Of a stretch of 64,000 nt of DNA, positions 35,334-46,925 are shown in pieces. Made by a program: the position numbers and the translations under genes. Origin of the DNA: Cunninghamella blakesleeana (lineage: Eukaryota; Mucoromycota; Mucoromycetes; Mucorales; Cunninghamellaceae). Position 1 is the stretch's first letter, and each line of letters begins with the position of its first letter. The notes below the pieces were generated by a model. It was not told the origin of the DNA. It searched no databases and saw nothing but the letters and a program-made list of their open reading frames with translations. The DNA is taken from positions 5,511,501-5,575,500 of the forward strand of contig JAFCIZ010000005.1 in NCBI GenBank assembly GCA_017871115.1. Reading direction: 5' to 3'.

Positions 35334-38300
35334 TTAAGGTCTGATTTTAATTCTAACATAAGGTACCTACAAATAATAATAAAAATAAATAATAATTAAT
35401 ATCTATACCATTAAATCTACTCCACAATAATTTTATCAATGTTATTATATATTACTTCGACATCTTCGCCTTCTGTATCATTTGCACAAATTTCGACAAT
35501 AATTGCCTTTACGTGAGGGGGGATTGGTTTTTTAGAAATAGTTTCAACTAACTTGGAAATACTAAAATAAAATAAAAATTATGTATATGAAAATGAAGAT
35601 AAGCATAAAGTATTGTATTATTTTTTAATTAATATGTTAGAATATATTTGTATATTTATTTAAAATAAATATACTTACGGTAAACCTAAACGTTCATCCA
35701 CTTTCTTTTTAGGTAAGAAGAAGGCATAAAGCATAGATACACCAGAGGACAACATTGTAACTTCTAATTGATGTTCGTTTTTAAAGTAATCAATAAATTC
35801 TTGAAGAGTAATGTCACCTTCAATATCAAATCTATCCCATAAACTGAATTCCTTGTCATTATATTTCATCTTGGGCATAGCAATAGGTTCGGAGAAGCCA
35901 AAGAAGGGTAATGCTAAGTTAACAAACCCATTTTTATATTCTTCTAAATTGTCCTTACCATCAATGATCTAAAAAACAACATATAAATTAGTTACCTTTT
36001 TATTTATTTCTTTCCAATCATTATATAACTTTTATAGCTAAGTCTATTATTTACTGACCTTATATAATTCAAGACAAACTAAACCAGTGACAAGAGCAGT
36101 AGTAGTAGCAATGGCAGGAATAATTTTACCGGCAATGAATTTAGTTTTATGTCTATCAGTAGGCTCGATACCATAATTAATAGCTCTTAAGTTGGAAGCA
36201 GCAGTAATGAAATCAATATGGAAGTTGCTATCATCATCTTTTTCAAATTCACAGGGTTCAAGTCTGAATCCAGCTAAAGTTGAAGGTGCAGGTAAATTAT
36301 TAATCAAATCATCAACAGGATCTATAAAATTTAAAAAATTACAAAGTAAAAATTAATATATATTGCTATCTATTATTAAGCAACTTCATTCACTACTTAT
36401 ATTTTAATATATAATAGCAATTTTTTCTTGACTTACCAGAATTATCATTTTCTACGGTTTCATTTTCTTGTACTTGAATCTTAACACCTTCCTTAGGTTT
36501 AAATTCGGGGACTGTAATCTTTTCTAATTCACGACAGAAGTATTCACGGTCAGTTTCACCCTTTAAACCATAGTTAAAAGCATGTAAATTAGCAGCATAA
36601 ACAATAAAGTCCATATGTGTAGCCTATTAGTAGTTTAATATACAATAATTATAGTAATAATAATAAATAGGAGATTAGTTAAAATGCATTTCATATGTGA
36701 AAGAGGATATAATAGAATTAATATTAATAATAAGAATTTACATTTTTAGGATCGAATACGATGGGTTCAGGTGCACGTTTAGGTCCAGACCAGAAAGGTT
36801 GTCCAGTAGAAGTTAACTGAAAAAAGAAAGAAAAGTATATATAGTTATATTAAAAATAATTCTAATATTATACCTATCATCATTCATTTCTATCATCAAT
36901 CTATTAACTAATTTTACTTACAGAATCCTTAGGGAAATTGAATAGTAATTGACGAATGTTATTGCTGTAAAGATCTTCAAATTTAAATCTAGCCCAAGCG
37001 ATACAATCAGGGAATGATAATGGTTTTTGTGCAACTAAATAGTTGTATACAGATTCAAATGTTTCCTTTTGACTAGCTCCTTGTTTTTGAGTGGATTCTA
37101 CAAAGTTAGGTTGTGTTAAGTAAAGATTTACGTTATCAGCAGGTTGTTTGAAAAATCCTTCAAATAAGTCACGAGACCACTATAATATTAATCCATTAGC
37201 AACAGTATTAAAAATAACTATGACGATAGTATTATTATACATATTTATTTTACTTTGTTTACTTACTTGAATAGTATGTTCAATAGCGTTAGGGAAGTTC
37301 TTAAGTGTACAACTAGGGATAGATTTTTCAGGAGGGTCTTGAGAGGAAGAATAAGATTCAGTTAAATAAGGAAGAATCACTTGAGTATTACCCTTTGTAC
37401 CTAAAGTACCAGATTCTAAAAGTGGTTTACGGTAGTATACACATCGACGATCAACATATTTACGAGCTTCAACGTTGTCAAGAGCATTAGTAACACCGGA
37501 AAGGCTTTCAAAGAATTCATCATTATAAATATCTATTCAAAAGAAAAAGAGAAAGAGAAAAAAAATAATGAGCTATCCAATTCTTAATATATTATTACTA
37601 TTAATATTATTATTATTGAATTACTTTCAGTTTCAGGGCTAACACGTTCTTGATGCACATCAATCTTTCCATTTAAATCGGGATTCATTTTTATAACTGC
37701 AGCGGCAGCAGTTTCAGATTTTAAGTTCTATAGTGTATTGTAAAAATAATTTTAATTTATTGTCCCATTTTTTCTTTCTTTCCTCCCTCTCTTTTTTTAT
37801 TTTTTCAAAAAAAAAAAAAAAATATTATTTTAATGACTTACACCAACATCAGCAGGTCTAAATAAGAATTGTCTGTTCAAATTACTCTTTTCAATAGTAT
37901 CCATATCTGTGATAGTAAGTCTTCCATTAGGACCAGTACCTAAACCAATCATTGCCCAATTCTTTAACATTTCACATCCAATAGCACCAGCACCAACAAG
38001 GAACTCTTTTGTATTAGCAATTTTTTCTTGGAATTCACGACCAAATACAGCAATTTGTCCATCATAACGAGATCCAATCTATCATGTAATAAAGTAATAT
38101 ATAATAAATTTAATAAAATTCTAAATGGTATATAGTTAATTTTTTAATATGAATAACTTACAGGTGCACATTGTTCTTCATTCAAAGTAGAGTTCTTTGG
38201 TAAAGCTTCTAAAGCATCAAAGTAGAGATGTTGGTGGATAGGATGGAATTTACCACTAACAGATTTTAAAACTTCTTGGGCAGCCAAACCACCATAAACA

Positions 38301-40048
38301 GCAACCATGGGAGAAATTTCACCAGAAGATTGATAAGCAAGTTCTTTAATCAATTTTTCATCTAATTCTATTTTTTCTTCTCCAGAGGAAGCTAATTGTT
38401 GAGTTAATTGATATACTTCAGTAGCATCTTGTTCATTTCTTGGTTTAGGGAAACGATTGTTCTTTTCAATAAATTGATGAAGAGCTTGGAAACCAACATG
38501 TAATTGAGCAGGACGATCAAATTTGGCAAAATCAGAAACTAAAAATTCAGGTTTAGCAAGTGATTCACGGAATGATAAAAAGTCAACGTATTTAGGTACA
38601 TTAACTTGGGTAAAAATACCGCCACGGATATATTCAGAAAACCCACTTGTATCACCAATGCTGAAAGTATAAGGACCTAATTTTTTTTTAAAAAAAAAAA
38701 TAAAAAATAAAAAATAAAATAGAAAAGTAAATTTCGTTAAATATAAATATTTATAACCATATTTTTATGTCGATTACTAATAAACTCTGATGGTAAATTC
38801 TTTTTTAAATAACAATAATAATTACCTAATACTTTAACTTTACGAGGGGCTGATCCATTTAATTCTGTCATTCCTTGAATTTCAGTAAAAGTAACATAGT
38901 TTCCATCTTCTAAACCATGTCTAGTTTCATCAAGACAAGTGATAACGCCTTCAGAATCCTATAACGTTAATAAAATCAATAATAAAAGTTATAACTAATG
39001 ATCAGTCAACAATGAAAAGAGAGATGAAGTAGTATGGCTTTCATTATATATGTATGTATGTATATATTAATACCTTTGAAATAGCAGCAACCATTCCACG
39101 TAAGGGTTCTTCACCAGTAGCATCAATGATTTCAAATTGTTTACCAAAATCATTGAAAATACGACTATTTAATAAAAATAATATTAAAGTTAATTAATAC
39201 TTTGAATACATAATTTTTAAAAATCATCATTGTTATCATTTTTTTTTTATCTATTTATGATTGATCACATTACCCAAAAAGACCACGAACTTCTGTTGAA
39301 ATAAAGTGAATATTATTGGCATGACAAATATCAGAAATTTCAAGTTGTTTGGAGAAAGGTAATTCAGTAACAACGACAGCCTTATATTTTTTCAACACTT
39401 CTTCGGTTAATTCACCATTAATAACATGGACAGGTACGTATTGATTGAGTTCTGCTAATAAAGGTTGAGATACTTCGGCTCGTGATTTACCAATATCTTC
39501 AGGACGAAGGTAGAACTATGGTAATAAAATAAAATAGGTATGTATATGTGTATGAGTATAAAAAAAATGCTTATTCATCTATATATTCTATACATTTTTT
39601 TTTTTTTTTTATGTATCTCCTTTCTTTACCTGAGCTGATAAATCAGATAATTGTGTAGCTTGAGGATCATAAAGAGTTACACTTTTAACACCAGCAAGAA
39701 TTACGTTTTTAGCTAGTTTTTTGATAAAAAAAAAAAAATTAGTAAATTGTATCGATATTCTAACATATTCACATGTATCTTCTTACCAATTTCAACACCG
39801 AGGCCTTTAAGACCAATAATAAGAACATGAGCAACACTCATTTTTTTCATAGCTTCATGACCAAGGACATAACTAAAGATTATTATTAATAAAAACAAAA
39901 AATAAAAAGTAATGGTTAGTAAAGGGACAAGGAGAAAAATTGTAGATGAATAAAATAAAATGAAATAAACATAAATTATAACGTACAGTTGACGAGAATA
40001 TAAACCTTCATCAATGGTATTTTCGCTATCAATATTCATATTAGACAT
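35334..40048 (-). CDS. UBA1: Ubiquitin-activating enzyme E1, 1009 aa, 17 exons
   Basis: Activates ubiquitin with ATP and passes it to E2 enzymes. Exons (minus) are 40048-39987, 39872-39787, 39712-39630, 39515-39274, 39164-39074, 38958-38826, 38676-38162, 38078-37842, 37727-37625, 37532-37267, 37179-36922, 36816-36742, 36623-36437, 36321-36059, 35968-35679, 35561-35456 and 35366-35334; every phase agrees. The N-terminus has [17 protein letters not shown] and the inactive adenylation half. The active ThiF domain has [20 protein letters not shown] and [18 protein letters not shown]. The catalytic cysteine is Cys592 in [20 protein letters not shown], followed by [25 protein letters not shown] and the C-terminal ubiquitin-fold domain ([24 protein letters not shown]) complete it. 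Length matches yeast Uba1 (1024 aa). Confidence 0.98.
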
Positions 40049-40871
40049 ATTTATTTATATATAAAGTATTAAAGAAAAGAAAAAAAGAACAAGAAAGAAG
40101 AATTTGGAAAAAATTAATTCAAGCGCGACAACTTTTTAATCTTACGTTTTTTTTTTTAGCTCTCACGTCACAAAAATTAATAGCCCGATTTTTTTTTTTT
40201 TTGGCGTAAATTGATTATACATAGCTTTTCTTATAAATTATATATTTATTTCTGTTCGTTTTTATTTCTATATATATATGTATATTTATTTATTTATTTT
40301 TGGTTGTAATATACTGCTTAGCAATGAATAAAAAGTTGGTATTGAACTTAAGCTGTATGACGATAAAAAAAACCTTACTATCGATTTTTTAGTGGCATTT
40401 TATAATTTTAAAGTACGAAAAGCTAGCATTAATGCAAATACATTTTTAGTTATAATCTCTTCGAAAAATAAAATTGTAAAGTGATGAATTAGCTTATCAA
40501 TTTTAAAAATAAATTTAAACATTTCTTTTTAATGAATAAATATTTTTTAGAGTACAGTGAGAAAATCATTATGAATTTGTTTTACAAAAAAATTCATGCT
40601 CTGTATATAATCTTTATTTTTAAGCTATCAGTTTGACTATATTTCTATTTTTTAATCAATAAAATAGTTATTATTGTATATTGTTACTATTATTTATAAA
40701 AACATTTTATTGTAACCATTTAAAAATGGTTGTTATTATTATTATTAATAAGATTAAAATTCGAGTCACTAATTCAGATTTGGTAATAAATTGAGGCGAA
40801 GCACCGAGTTTTTTTCCTTTCTCTTTTCTTTTTCAGCTTTTTTTAAAAAAGTGACGCAGTAAATAGAAAAC
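40049..40871. other. Divergent promoter of UBA1 and the glycosylase-like gene
   Basis: About 820 bases. Notable elements are TAGCCCGATTTTTTTTTTTT near 40181-40202, CTCACGTCAC near 40162-40171 (an ACGTCA core resembling a CRE/ATF site), and CACCGAGTTTTTTT at 40802-40815, 57 bases before the ATG of the next gene. No gene seen. Confidence 0.4.
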
Positions 40872-41927
40872 ATGTCAAATATTGATGAACGTTTGCAAAA
40901 TTTATTCCAAGTCCCTGTTACAAGTGAAGTTAAAGGTTCTAAAGCACATTATGAAAAAGTATTTTATTCCATATGTAGTGAATTAATGTTGAACTATGAT
41001 CTCTGTTTTAAACGCGATGGCGATAATAAAGAAGAAACAATCAAACGATATGATTTACTAGAAGTGGAAAGTTATTTCAAGACGGAAAAATATCATCATA
41101 ATGATCCTTATACGCACAATCATCCTATTCAATATAAAAATGGATTATGGTATTTTCATCATATGGGCAAATCTTCTAGTTTTAAAGGTGGAACAAGAAA
41201 GGGTGTGGATATTACTCTTGGTAGAATTGAAAATGGTAATCAAGTTGCTAGTGGTGGAATTTTAATCCGCGCTATTCAATGTCAAACAACACAAAAATTA
41301 GTTGAGGGACCAAGTTTATTAGTGGATACCATTTTAAAAGAACTAGGATACACTTCTCTTGAAGGTTTAGTTACAAACCAATTTGATAAACAGAAAATTT
41401 CGGGTCAATGTTGGGATCCAAAAAGTGGCTTTTTTTTAGCACCAAAAGAAAAAGAAAAAGAAAAAAAACCACAGCAACAAAAGATTAACTTTTTTAATAA
41501 TAAGGCTGAAAAAGAAGAAAATGATATGGAGCATCAAATCAACACATCTTGTCGTGTCGGTTTAGGGTTAAAAAATCGATCCCCTTCTTTAGAAATTAGA
41601 TTAGACTATGTATGCAGACCTTATCGGTTCACTAAAAAGACTTGGTTATTAAGTAAAGGAAAAGTTTGGACTATATTGGCCTTATTGAGGGATCAAAAAC
41701 AGCATCATTCTTCATCGAAAAGATTAAATATTAAATCAACATTGATGAAATCGTGTCAATTAGAATATGAATATGGGGTTAAAAATTCTGCCAAAGTGAT
41801 TGAATCTTGTTTACTCGGTAAAGATATTTTAGAAGGTGGGCTTGGATGGAAAATTAAAGTTATGAGTGCGATTTTATTTAGAGAAGATCAATTAATGAAA
41901 GGGAATAAAATAGAATTAAAAGTTTAA
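40872..41927 (+). CDS. Predicted AAG/MPG-fold DNA glycosylase-like protein, 351 aa, single exon
   Basis: Intact intronless frame. I see a distant match to alkyladenine DNA glycosylase. LLEVESYF (62-69) aligns with the VETEAY motif that holds the catalytic Glu and pocket Tyr (here Glu66 and Tyr68). DPYTHNHP corresponds to the following His segment, GLWYFHHMGKSS (91-102) to the LYVY-xx-YG strand, SGGILIRAIQ (127-136) to the VLLRALEP strand, and EGPSLLVDTILKEL (145-158) to the GPSKL helix. Between them lies FKGGTRKGVDITLG, which is not in AAG. The C-terminal third, after a Lys/Gln-rich insert (190-215), contains SCRVGLGLKNRSPSLEIRLDYVCRPYRF. These matches are by eye. Enzyme activity is unproven, and it could be a fold relative with another role. 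Confidence 0.5.
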   Translation: MSNIDERLQNLFQVPVTSEVKGSKAHYEKVFYSICSELMLNYDLCFKRDGDNKEETIKRYDLLEVESYFKTEKYHHNDPYTHNHPIQYKNGLWYFHHMGKSSSFKGGTRKGVDITLGRIENGNQVASGGILIRAIQCQTTQKLVEGPSLLVDTILKELGYTSLEGLVTNQFDKQKISGQCWDPKSGFFLAPKEKEKEKKPQQQKINFFNNKAEKEENDMEHQINTSCRVGLGLKNRSPSLEIRLDYVCRPYRFTKKTWLLSKGKVWTILALLRDQKQHHSSSKRLNIKSTLMKSCQLEYEYGVKNSAKVIESCLLGKDILEGGLGWKIKVMSAILFREDQLMKGNKIELKV

Positions 41928-42249
41928 TATGAATTTGTAAAATAAATTATAAAAAAAGCTGGCATTTTATTTATCTAATAAAAAAGTAATATCGACAAAA
42001 GTGATGAAAACTAGATTATAATTTATAAATTAAAAAAAAAAAAAGGAAATTAGATGTAGTTTAAGTATCGTTGATTAAAGTAATAATTAAATAAAAAAAG
42101 GTATCTTTTTAAAATATGATTCATTGTCATCTTCAATTATGTAATTTGCATATATATATATATATATGTATATATGTATAATTGCTGGCGTTATTTTATT
42201 ATTTTCTTGGATGATATATTGTTAATTTATAACGATGGAAAAAAAAGAA
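41928..42249. other. Convergent 3' region
   Basis: About 320 AT-rich bases with AATAAA motifs and a TA tract near 42151-42167. No gene seen. Confidence 0.4.
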
Positions 42250-43233
42250 TTAAATTGGTGATAGTTGTTTTCTTGATGATAGGTTTTTTGATTCTGTAAG
42301 TGGTAATTTTTCTGATAAATTTAACATTTCTCTTAAGCCTTGGTTTTCTAGCTCCAATTGATAGATACGTGAATCATGTGAGTCGATGGTTTCTTCTTCA
42401 TAAACTGTTCTTAATACATTCGATAATCGTGATAGTTGTGACTGTAACATAGTATTTTCAACAAATAAAGCTGCCGTTGTTTCCTTTATAATCGTGAATA
42501 TAGTGTGTATATATATAAATATATTTATATACGTTAAAAATCAATTTTCATACCTATATAAATATCCTTCCTATATCTCTATCACTCATTTTATTGCTAT
42601 TAATATAGACATTATTACCTTTTCAGCAGATAATAATGCTTCATATTCTCTCCTTAATTGTATTTGGCCTTCAGAAGAGGAATTCTTAAAATATAAAGTA
42701 AAAAAAAGAGACAGTTAATGGTTTGTTTAAATTTCTTTTGCGTATATCTCTGTTTATCCCATTTTTATCATAGTTTGACTTACTGCATAAGTGCGTAGCT
42801 TGGTTGCAATTTTTTCAAACTGAGACTCATATTCATCTACCAAAGCTTGTAGCTGCTTTCTTTCCTGTTCTAGTTCTTGATTCTTGGCTTGTAATTGATA
42901 ATGTTCTTGTAATAGTTTAACATGTTTTGATAGTATATATGACTTGTCTTCCTCGGCTGTTGTATTTAAATTGGCTGGTAATAACTCTGGTAAAAGATCA
43001 TCTACGTCAAGGTCGTAATCTATATGTTAAAGCAGAATATACAAACATATACTTTTAATAAAATGTTGACAAACCAGCTTTATTAATAATATTATTATTA
43101 CTATTATTTTGCTTTTTTTTTTTTACCTTGATTATTTTCTTTTTCATTGACTGCACGTTGCTAAAAAAGAGGAAATAAAATTAATTAGTAAATACGTAAA
43201 CCATATACATCTGCTGAGAGTGGGAGAATATAT

Positions 43234-43273
<40 letters not shown>

Positions 43274-43398
43274 ATGGCTACCTTAAAGTCGTCCAATTGA
43301 CCTTTAAGATCAGTAGCAATATCTTGATTTGTTTGTTGTTGTCGTGTTAAATCATTTGTAAGCTTCCATACTCTTTGTAATAAGTCATCTTCATTCAT
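42250..43398 (-). CDS. FGFR1OP2/SIKE-family coiled-coil protein (STRIPAK/SIP subunit), 228 aa, 5 exons
   Basis: Probable adaptor of the STRIPAK complex (called SIP in fission yeast, where it opposes the septation initiation network). Exons (minus) are 43398-43282, 43160-43127, 43019-42784, 42684-42619 and 42483-42250, in phase. Nearly the whole protein is predicted coiled coil: HVKLLQEHYQLQAKNQELEQ, then SQFEKIATKLRTYA, then QLRREYEALLSAEKETTAAL. The C-terminus is the most diagnostic. LSNVLRTVYEEE and RIYQLELENQGLREMLNL match the family signature seen in FGFR1OP2 (AVMRKAIE..., FQLEQENKGLREIL). Length is close to animal members (about 207-250 aa). A generic coiled-coil protein is the alternative, but the C-terminal motif argues against it. 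Confidence 0.8.
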
Positions 43399-43772
43399 AT
43401 TTTATAAAAATTAAAGTAAAGAGTTATAAAGCAAAATATTAAAAAAAGGAGAAAAATTTAAATTTGGTTTGGTCAGTATAATTTTTTAAAGTTCCGAACT
43501 TTTTTTTTTGGCTGATGATCATTTTAAATTTTTTCTCTTTTCCTCTTTTTTGTATCAAAAAAAAAAAAAAAATAGCTCACCCATATAATTTATTTGCTGA
43601 ATATACATTGATAATAATATGATTGATAAAAGCGTATATTCTAAGAAAAAGATATATGTAAATTTATTTATTTAATTGATATGAATAAAAAGATACTATT
43701 GTATTTGGTACCTGATCGTAATTATTATTATTATTTATTTTATTTATTGTATAGATAAAAAGTAAAGATGAA
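43399..43772. other. Divergent promoter of the SIKE-like and CLASP-like genes
   Basis: About 375 bases with GTTCCGAACTTTTTTTTTTG at 43491-43510 and a 14-A run. No gene seen. Confidence 0.4.
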
Positions 43773-45428
43773 ATGGATAGAGAAATGAAACGAATACAAG
43801 TATTATTTTCTAAAAAAGAAAGCGAAGACAATTGGCAGCAGTTTGATCAAGCCTTAAATAATATTAAACAGTGGGCAACTAATGATAAAATACATAGATA
43901 CCCTGGTTTTGTAGATCATATAAAACTACTTCATAAACCTATTATATCATCGGTAATACACACGCCTGATTCTATTTATTTTATATTAAAAAAATTAAAG
44001 TTCATTTTACTTATTTCATATATAATTATATATTATTTGTTTATTTATCTTTTTAGTTAACAAGTGAACGTACTCGTCTTGCAACAACAGCGCATGATTT
44101 ATTAAAAGAGTTATCCAAAGCCATGCAACGCAAATATGAACTGATCCATGATTTATTTGCACCTACTTTAATTAAACTATTTGCACGCACCAATAAAGTT
44201 CATATGAAAAATGCCCTCACTTGTTACAAATCTATCATTGAACATAGTAAAATACCTAGAAACACCAAAAAATTATGTATGGTTTTACGAAGCAACAACA
44301 ACAATAATAAGGAGACCAACAATAAATCAGTACGATATTGTGTTACAGAGTGTTTAAATACTATCATTCAAGTGAATGCTACTGCTGATCTTATCAAATA
44401 TGTGGATGATATAGAAAATGCAATAAAATCTACTGCAATGGACCCTGCACCGGATGTTAGGTCAAGTATTAGAATGTGTTATAAATTATATTGTGAAAAA
44501 ATTCCTGATCATGCAACAAGGTAATAATATTTTTTTTAAAAAGGATAATTTAATTTTAGAAAATATACATTTTTTTTTATACGTACATTAATTAAACTTT
44601 ATTTTTTTATGGGATGTATTTTATAGGTTTTCTAAAACTTTATCGACAGATATATTAAAATACCTCCAAGTCATATCAAAATCACGATCTGAAATATCAA
44701 CATCTTCACCATCATTAAAACGTAGTACTTCGTCGTCGTCATTAACAAAACGAGATCAAGCGAAAACAAAAATATCACCTTCTACATCCACATCCTCGAT
44801 ATCATCTACTAAATCAATACGTATGACTTCAGGTTTATCTACATTATCATTATCATCCACCGTTTCTTCCAACATGAATACCACTACTAATAGCAATAGT
44901 AATGGCAGTAGTAATACTCCATCTTTATCAAAAACAAATATGAAACGACCTAGACTTACTACAGCAACAGCAAGCTATTTATCACCTACTTCTTCCTCAT
45001 CAGCGAAAGCCATTTCTAAAACAACAGCATCATCTAAATTATCGTCTTTAACACCGTTAAAACCATCCACAAGTTTACAAATGAAATATCTTGGTAAAAA
45101 AAATATTCCTACTTCCTTTTCATTAAAAATGGCTTATAAAATGAAACGTCCTAGTATGATTCAAGGAATGCGAGCTGGAAGAGTTGCAAAATCATCGTCA
45201 TCGCCAATTTCTCGAACTGCAATAAAAGAAGGAAAAGAAGGAAAGGAAGAAAAGAATGAAAATGAAAACGGGAATGAAAATGAAAACGAAAAATACAATA
45301 TATTATCGATTCCGTCACCACCTACTACAACTAAAAATGAATATGATACCACTCTTAAACGATCGTTACCTGACGAACCTTTAAAGGAAGAAGATATAAA
45401 CCAAAAAAAGTTAAAAGTAGACGCATAA
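43773..45428 (+). CDS. CLASP N-terminal (TOG/HEAT)-domain protein, 481 aa, 3 exons
   Basis: Likely microtubule-associated protein of the CLASP/Stu1 type. Exons are 43773-43952, 44057-44520 and 44627-45428, in phase. Residues 1-210 form alpha-helical HEAT-like repeats: DNWQQFDQALNNIKQWATND, SERTRLATTAHDLLKELSKAM, ELIHDLFAPTLIKLFARTNK and AMDPAPDVRSSIRMCYKLY. These match the CLASP_N pattern, in which successive helices line a tubulin-binding edge. The remainder is Ser/Thr/Lys/Arg-rich (residues 215-420), the kind of basic linker that binds the microtubule lattice, with KMKRPSMIQGMRAGRVAKSS, and ends in an acidic, Lys-containing tail (EEDINQKKLKVDA) that resembles a nuclear localisation signal. 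It has only one clear TOG-like domain, so it is much shorter than full CLASPs. The family call is by pattern. Confidence 0.75.
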
Positions 45429-45735
45429 TGTAATTGCAAATTATTTTTTATAATATACATATATACATATATATATATTATATAACCATTAATTATCATG
45501 AAAATCAAAACAACTGGATTAACAGTAACAACAACTAAATATATATATATATATATATATGATCGACTCTTTACTTTTTTATTTATACATATTGTTATGA
45601 TTATTTTTATTAGTATATTTTATTCTTATTTTTTATTTTTATTATTTTTATTATTATTATTATGTTCAATATCAGTATCCGTATTATAAATATAAATAAT
45701 TCATTATACACACTAGTATGTCTTTATTTTATTCA

Positions 45736-45894
45736 CTAGTAATAATTTATTTTAAAATTTTGAAAAGAGTAAATGATGTATTTTCTCATTCCAAAAAACG
45801 TTAAAAAATCAGAATGGTCACCAGCATTAACTAAGTTACGTTGCTCATATTCATTAAATATTTCAACAAAATCATTTAACGTACAGGTTAGATT
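45736..45894 (-). pseudogene. Orphan terminal exon or gene fragment
   Basis: On the minus strand a 52-codon frame runs from an AAAG acceptor-like site to TAG. Its translation is clearly protein-like: LNDFVEIFNEYEQRNLVNAG followed by DHSDFLTFFGMRKYIIYSFQ. I cannot identify upstream exons that continue it. The overlapping plus-strand frame (45775 onward) is also open, but its translation looks less natural. It may be the last exon of a gene I have failed to assemble or a relic of a degraded gene. Family not recognised. Confidence 0.35.
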
Positions 45895-46012
45895 CTTTAC
45901 AGTTATTCTCTATTTAAATATCTTTTTTTTTTTTGTAATACCTATTTATTTATGTTTGGTGATTCATTATAATTATTGTTATTCATCTTTCTTGAAAATA
46001 CTTATTGAGTGA

Positions 46013-46110
46013 TTAAAATGATGAATCAGTTAATTCTTTATTTTGAAGATAGACACTTTTTGTCGCTAATAGATCTTGATTGTAATAATTTACTAATTTT
46101 ACTATCCTTT
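46013..46110 (-). pseudogene. Second orphan minus-strand fragment
   Basis: A minus-strand frame with the translation RIVKLVNYYNQDLLATKSVY followed by LQNKELTDSSF, ending at TAA 46015-46013. It lies just upstream (in transcriptional terms) of the fragment at 45736-45894 but in a different frame, and no GT donor before the stop would link them. Together the two pieces suggest a decayed or poorly modelled gene on this strand. Confidence 0.25.
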
Positions 46111-46799
46111 CTTCAATAATAATAAAAAATAAAGAGATAAAAAAAAAAGGATAAAATCAATGCATAATAAAATAGAAAATTGATGAAATAAAAAAAATGA
46201 AAATGAAAATGAAAAATCGCGTCAAAAATTATAAAATTCATGTGCTATTTCATTTTCCCCTATATCTTTTTTTTTTAAAAAAAAAAAAAAATACAAATCA
46301 ACTGAGCGACTTTTTCTGTAAGTACACAGCACCCTATACTTTTTCTAACTAGTTCCCTTTATTGTAATTCTTCATACATAATTCTTTTTTAATATATATA
46401 TATATATATATGAACATAGAAATGTGTAGAGAAAATAAAAAACCGGAATATTTTTTAATTCTATGCTTGATCTTTTTTTTCAATATCATTATAAATTTTA
46501 TTTTGTTACGGATCTTGATGATTTTTATGGAAATCAAAATATCAGGCAAAACAATAATAATAATAATAATAATAAAGGTGCTAATATAATTACTTTTTAT
46601 TATTACTATTATTACCATTTCCTACTATTATCATTATTTCCATGATTATACATACATACAATAAATTATTTTTATTCTTGAATAATAAAAGAAAGAATGA
46701 AAGCAATTACTATTATTATAATCTAGTAAAAGCACAAGCACTTCTAATGATATTAATAAAAAAATTATTAATTATTTTATTTTATATTTATTTTTTCAG

Positions 46800-46925
46800 G
46801 AGGATAGTAAGAAAAAGGGATTATTATTATATGCAAATCAATATTCCATATGGATGCAATGCTTTTTATTTATTTTTAATGATACTAATATGACAGATTG
46901 TGATTTTGAATTTGACAAAATGTAA
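46800..46925 (+). CDS. Possible terminal exon of an unresolved plus-strand gene
   Basis: A strong acceptor (TATTTATTTTTTCAG) ends at 46799 and is followed by 41 open codons to TAA: EDSKKKGLLLYANQYSIWMQ, then CFLFIFNDTNMTDCDFEFDKM. A possible upstream coding patch around 46505-46575 (TDLDDFYGNQNIRQ then Asn repeats) is on the same strand, but no donor of the right phase is evident. Low support; no family recognised. Confidence 0.25.
   Translation, partial: EDSKKKGLLLYANQYSIWMQCFLFIFNDTNMTDCDFEFDKM

Noticed and set aside
45775..46012. Plus-strand frame starting MMYFLIPKNVKKSEW
   Set aside because: Overlaps the more convincing minus-strand frame at 45736-45894; its 3' half reads into homopolymer sequence.
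46463..46645. 60-codon plus-strand frame with Asn and Tyr runs
   Set aside because: Mostly AAT and TAT repeats; only its first part (TDLDDFYGNQ) looks coding and no splice partner is clear.
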